From positions 1-5,457 of the forward strand of contig JAEXXR010000312.1 of the NCBI GenBank assembly GCA_023405705.1: a stretch of 5,457 nt of DNA, given 5' to 3'. Below are positions 4,562 through 5,457 of this stretch, piece after piece. How positions within the stretch are numbered: the stretch's first letter is position 1; every line of letters begins with the position of its first letter. The position numbers and the translations under genes are program-made. This stretch comes from Actinomycetes bacterium (GTDB lineage Bacteria > Actinomycetota > Thermoleophilia > Solirubrobacterales > Solirubrobacteraceae). A model generated the notes under the pieces. That model was not told the origin of the DNA. It saw only the letters and a program-made list of their open reading frames with translations, and did no database searches.

Positions 4562-5457
4562 CTAGCCGACGATCGCCGTCCCGACGCGGACGACGATCTG
4601 CGCCTGGCCGCGGGCGACGGTGCGGCTGCCCTCGTAGCTGAAGCGCAGGCGGTAGGCGCCTGCTCTGACGGCGGTGAAGCCGGCGGTGAAGGTCGCCGAG
4701 CCGCTCAGGCGCGCGGTGCCGATCGGGGTGAAGCGGCCGCCCCTCGCGCCGCGCGCGATCGCGACCGTCACGCGGCCGCGCGCCGAGCGCTCGCGCACCT
4801 GGCCGACCATCCGGAAGTCCGGGCCGCTTCTGTCGGTGTAGCGGACCGACTGGAGGTCGAACGGCGCCAGCACGCGCACTCTCACCGGCTTGGACCACGG
4901 CGTCCCGATGCCGTTGCGCAGCGCCCGCGCGACGACCGTGTAGACGCCCGGGCGCGCGAACGTCAGCGTCGCGGCGCCGGCGGCGGCGTTGATCTCGCCT
5001 CTCTGCGTGCGGCCTCTGAGCGTCCCGTCTCTGGCGATTCTGAGCGAGCGCGACCAGCGCACCTCGTGTCTGTCGGCGCCGGGCGCGAGCGCGACCGGCA
5101 GCGCCAGCGGCGCGAGTCTCGTCGAGCCGGGGGCGCGCAGCACGAACGGCGAGCGTCTGTTGACGAGGACCCTGCCGGCGATCTCGAAGCGGAAGCCCTC
5201 CGGCGGGCCGATCGGCGTGGTGCAGGTGACGTCGGTCGGCAGGAAGCTCGTGACCGAGACGGTGTAGACGCCGTTGCCGCGGTAGGGCAGGCCGCTGCGG
5301 GTCGGTCTCGCCGGGTCCTCGCAGGCGGTCGGCTGGACGGCGGCGTTGCCGGCCGGATCGGTGATCGTGACGGCGTAGCGGCCGCCGCCGGGCGTCTGGG
5401 CGACGTCGACGACCGGCGCGAGCGTGCCGATCCGCGCGGTCGAGGTCGGCGCGAGCG
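4562..5457 (-). CDS. Secreted Ig-like repeat protein, C-terminal part (5' end outside window)
   Basis: The frame ends at TAG (4562-4564) and stays open to the right edge, so 297 C-terminal residues are visible and the start lies beyond 5457. The GTG at 5141-5143 is an internal codon, not a start: upstream residues continue the same beta-rich pattern (GGRYAVTITDPAGNAA, GNGVYTVSVTSF). The sequence is Val/Thr/Gly/Arg-rich and strand-forming. Three modules can be sketched: 1-104 with two cysteines (C45, C78) that could form a disulfide; about 105-197 with an Ig/FN3-like end (ARPGVYTVVARALRNGIG); and about 198-297 with a bacterial Ig-like end (AGAYRLRFSYEGSRTVARGQ). The modules and cysteines suggest an exported protein; the signal peptide would lie outside the window. 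There is no C-terminal membrane anchor or LPXTG motif. Arginine is high (41 of 297), and 11 of these are AGA, unusual for such GC-rich DNA. The gene converges on PAC2. No specific function is recognised. Confidence 0.82.
   Translation of the reverse strand, partial: LAPTSTARIGTLAPVVDVAQTPGGGRYAVTITDPAGNAAVQPTACEDPARPTRSGLPYRGNGVYTVSVTSFLPTDVTCTTPIGPPEGFRFEIAGRVLVNRRSPFVLRAPGSTRLAPLALPVALAPGADRHEVRWSRSLRIARDGTLRGRTQRGEINAAAGAATLTFARPGVYTVVARALRNGIGTPWSKPVRVRVLAPFDLQSVRYTDRSGPDFRMVGQVRERSARGRVTVAIARGARGGRFTPIGTARLSGSATFTAGFTAVRAGAYRLRFSYEGSRTVARGQAQIVVRVGTAIVG

Noticed and set aside
3525..4565. A 346-codon + frame shifted relative to PAC2
   Set aside because: The Arg-rich translation lacks any family signature, and PAC2 in the other frame explains this DNA.
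4242..4898. A 218-codon minus-strand frame spanning the PAC2 end, the terminator and the Ig-like gene
   Set aside because: It crosses the hairpin terminator and two real genes in the wrong frames, and its product is low complexity.
1..5457. A search for mobile elements, CRISPR arrays, toxin-antitoxin pairs, tRNA genes or riboswitches
   Set aside because: No transposase or integrase, terminal inverted repeats, regularly spaced repeats, cloverleaf-like segments or long structured leaders were seen. The intergenic gaps are too short for most of these.

Overview
The window is very GC-rich, with coding sequence dominated by G/C third positions. It has the look of a high-GC actinobacterium. A bacterial PAC2-family protein, a CvrA/NhaP2-type antiporter with a long C-terminal tail, starts lacking Shine-Dalgarno sequences, and a secreted Ig-like repeat protein together suggest the Thermoleophilia (Solirubrobacter/Conexibacter-like). 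That placement is an inference from family resemblance, not from any marker gene in the window.

Layout, left to right: (1) the last 41 codons of a + strand gene, probably a multi-pass membrane transporter, ending at 128; (2) a long hairpin at 130-186 between convergent stops; (3) a minus-strand potassium/proton antiporter, 200-1981; (4) a 54-bp divergent promoter region; (5) a + strand pentapeptide-repeat protein, 2036-2596; (6) a minus-strand OB-fold/HD-domain YhaM-type 3'-5' exoribonuclease, 2641-3522; (7) a 27-bp divergent promoter region; (8) a + strand PAC2-family protein, 3550-4425; (9) a hairpin terminator at 4439-4473; (10) the 3' part of a minus-strand secreted Ig-like repeat protein, 4562 to the window edge.

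Gene orientation flips at every boundary (+ - + - + -), so each gene looks like its own transcription unit. Nothing indicates that the genes form one pathway. The recognisable roles are ion homeostasis, RNA turnover, a protein with a proteasome-chaperone fold, and an exported surface protein, which reads as ordinary chromosomal housekeeping and accessory content. I see no mobile element, CRISPR array, RNA gene or defence system. The most interesting details are a 20-residue cysteine periodicity in the pentapeptide-repeat protein, a structured hairpin between convergent genes, and very short divergent promoter regions that may give leaderless transcripts. Several very long antisense frames are shadows of the real genes.
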